From Accumulibacter sp. (GTDB lineage: Bacteria > Pseudomonadota > Gammaproteobacteria > Burkholderiales > Rhodocyclaceae): a stretch of 7,028 bases of DNA. Position numbers and translations under genes: made by a program. Shown here in pieces: positions 6,451 through 7,028 of the stretch (positions are counted from its first letter, which is position 1; the number at the start of each line of letters is the position of its first letter). Under the pieces are notes generated by a model that made no database searches, had not been told where the DNA came from, and saw nothing but the letters and a program-made list of their open reading frames with translations. Where the stretch lies: contig DPSD01000426.1 of NCBI GenBank assembly GCA_003538495.1, forward strand, positions 1-7,028, in the 5' to 3' direction.

Positions 6451-6881
6451 GACTCCTCTGCCCCGGCTGCCGGCGCCAGCCCGCACCAGTACTGCAATTC
6501 GCCGTCCCGCAGCGACTCGTAGACGTGGTTCAGACCGGTGAATCCGTAGAGCGAATGCTTAGCGGCTGGCGGCGGGTAGGGATGCGTCGCCTGATGAATC
6601 GGCGTCGGTCCATTGTCTCTGGCAGCCAGAACGTAGACCTTGATCGCCGCCAGTTCGGCCGGCTCATTCTGAAAAACGATACGGAAGAGAAAGTACGAGC
6701 CAATCTCGGTCACCGGCACAGAGTACGGCGAAGCGACCGGCCGGGCCTCGACCAGCCGGCTGGCGCCGCCGTAGGTGACGTGGCAGCCGACCGTCTCGGC
6801 CGGCGCTGACATGGCCAACTGCGGACAGAGCGACCCGCAAAGCAGCAGGTGGGTAGCGATCAGGCGCCGATGGGCGGGCAT
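6447..6881 (-). CDS. Exported protein of unknown function, coupled to the CapA-like gene
   Basis: I do not recognise a named family. The 144-residue product starts with a basic segment (HRR) and a hydrophobic stretch (about 8-24), with likely cleavage near AMSA-PA (23-28), so it is probably periplasmic. No lipobox is seen (LLLC has Leu at the -1 place). The mature part has two cysteines, Cys33 (VGCHVTY) and Cys133 (QYWCGL), near its two ends and able to form a disulfide. The middle has alternating hydrophobic stretches (GSYFLFRIVF 61-70, KVYVLAA 81-87) suggesting a beta-rich fold, then a Pro/His segment (HPYPPP). A TTG at 6938 would extend the frame but sits in the promoter -35, so the ATG at 6881 is chosen. 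It overlaps the CapA-like gene by ATGA and probably forms an operon and works with it. Confidence 0.75.
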   Translation of the reverse strand: MPAHRRLIATHLLLCGSLCPQLAMSAPAETVGCHVTYGGASRLVEARPVASPYSVPVTEIGSYFLFRIVFQNEPAELAAIKVYVLAARDNGPTPIHQATHPYPPPAAKHSLYGFTGLNHVYESLRDGELQYWCGLAPAAGAEES

Positions 6882-6909
6882 GGCAACGGGCAAGAGGTGA
6901 CGAGCGGCT

Positions 6910-6938
6910 AGTATCGGGACCTGCCGGCGGCCGGTCAA
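6910..6938 (-). promoter_or_regulatory. Promoter of the exported protein / CapA-like operon
   Basis: On the minus strand TTGACC (6933-6938, 5 of 6 to the -35) and GATACT (6910-6915, 4 of 6 to the -10) are 17 bases apart. Transcription would start near 6903, about 22 bases before the ATG at 6881. It is one of the best sigma-70-type matches in the window and argues that the upstream TTG codon is not a start. Confidence 0.6.
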
Positions 6939-7028
6939 GGGTCTCGATCAACAAAGCGCCAAGGTGGCGAAGATCGCGCCGCCACTCAGTTCCACCGACG
7001 GCTATCGATCAGCCCTGAAGCATGAATG
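6939..7028. other. Right-edge spacer with a short stem-loop
   Basis: No gene can be called in these 90 bases. GTGGCG (6964-6969) and CGCCAC (6980-6985) can form a 6-bp stem with a 10-base loop. ATG codons at 7022 and 7026 on the plus strand could open a gene beyond the edge, but there is no good ribosome site to support either. Confidence 0.35.

Noticed and set aside
5227..6522. Plus-strand open frame of 431 codons opposite the CapA-like gene
   Set aside because: It overlaps the truC end and lies antisense to a protein with clear CapA motifs; it has no ribosome site and no domain.
6882..6938. TTG start at 6938 adding 19 residues to the exported protein
   Set aside because: The codon is part of a -35 hexamer, so it would lie upstream of the predicted transcript start, and it would bury the signal peptide behind extra residues.

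Overview
The window is GC-rich, densely packed bacterial DNA. The gene content (an AcuR/AcuI pair, an RhlE-type helicase, a one-domain RRM protein, YchJ, TruC and a CapA-type exported protein) fits a Gram-negative proteobacterium. The style suggests a betaproteobacterium, perhaps Rhodocyclales; that placement is inference from protein flavour, with no rRNA or other marker here. I see no tRNA, rRNA, CRISPR array, complete insertion sequence or phage gene.

Layout from left to right. Positions 1-363 hold no gene I can support, only several short hairpins. An acuR-acuI unit follows on the minus strand: a TetR-family repressor (1406-2047) and an acrylyl-CoA reductase (364-1347). A 284-base divergent intergenic region (2048-2331) holds the acuR promoter, a terminator-like hairpin, and a promoter with a long structured leader for the plus-strand helicase. 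The plus-strand run is rhlE (2332-3765), an 85-residue RRM RNA-binding protein (3849-4106), ychJ (4159-4605) and truC (4598-5422). It reads as an RNA-centred cluster: helicase, RNA binder and tRNA pseudouridine synthase, with the SEC-C protein YchJ translationally coupled to TruC. Converging on it from the right, on the minus strand, is a two-gene exported-protein operon: an unrecognised small exported protein (6447-6881) and a CapA-family protein (5470-6450). They overlap by ATGA and lie behind a good sigma-70-type promoter at 6910-6938.

The best new signal is regulatory. A 23-base element with partial dyad symmetry, about 16 of 23 positions identical, lies once in the acuR promoter (2057-2079) and once in front of acuI (1370-1392). 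In both places it overlaps the predicted -10 and spacer, as expected of an AcuR operator. Two other points deserve a look: the acuR transcript may be leaderless, and the rhlE leader begins with a 9-bp stem almost at the predicted transcription start. I did not find a wholly new multi-gene system; the least understood unit is the small exported protein coupled to the CapA-like gene.
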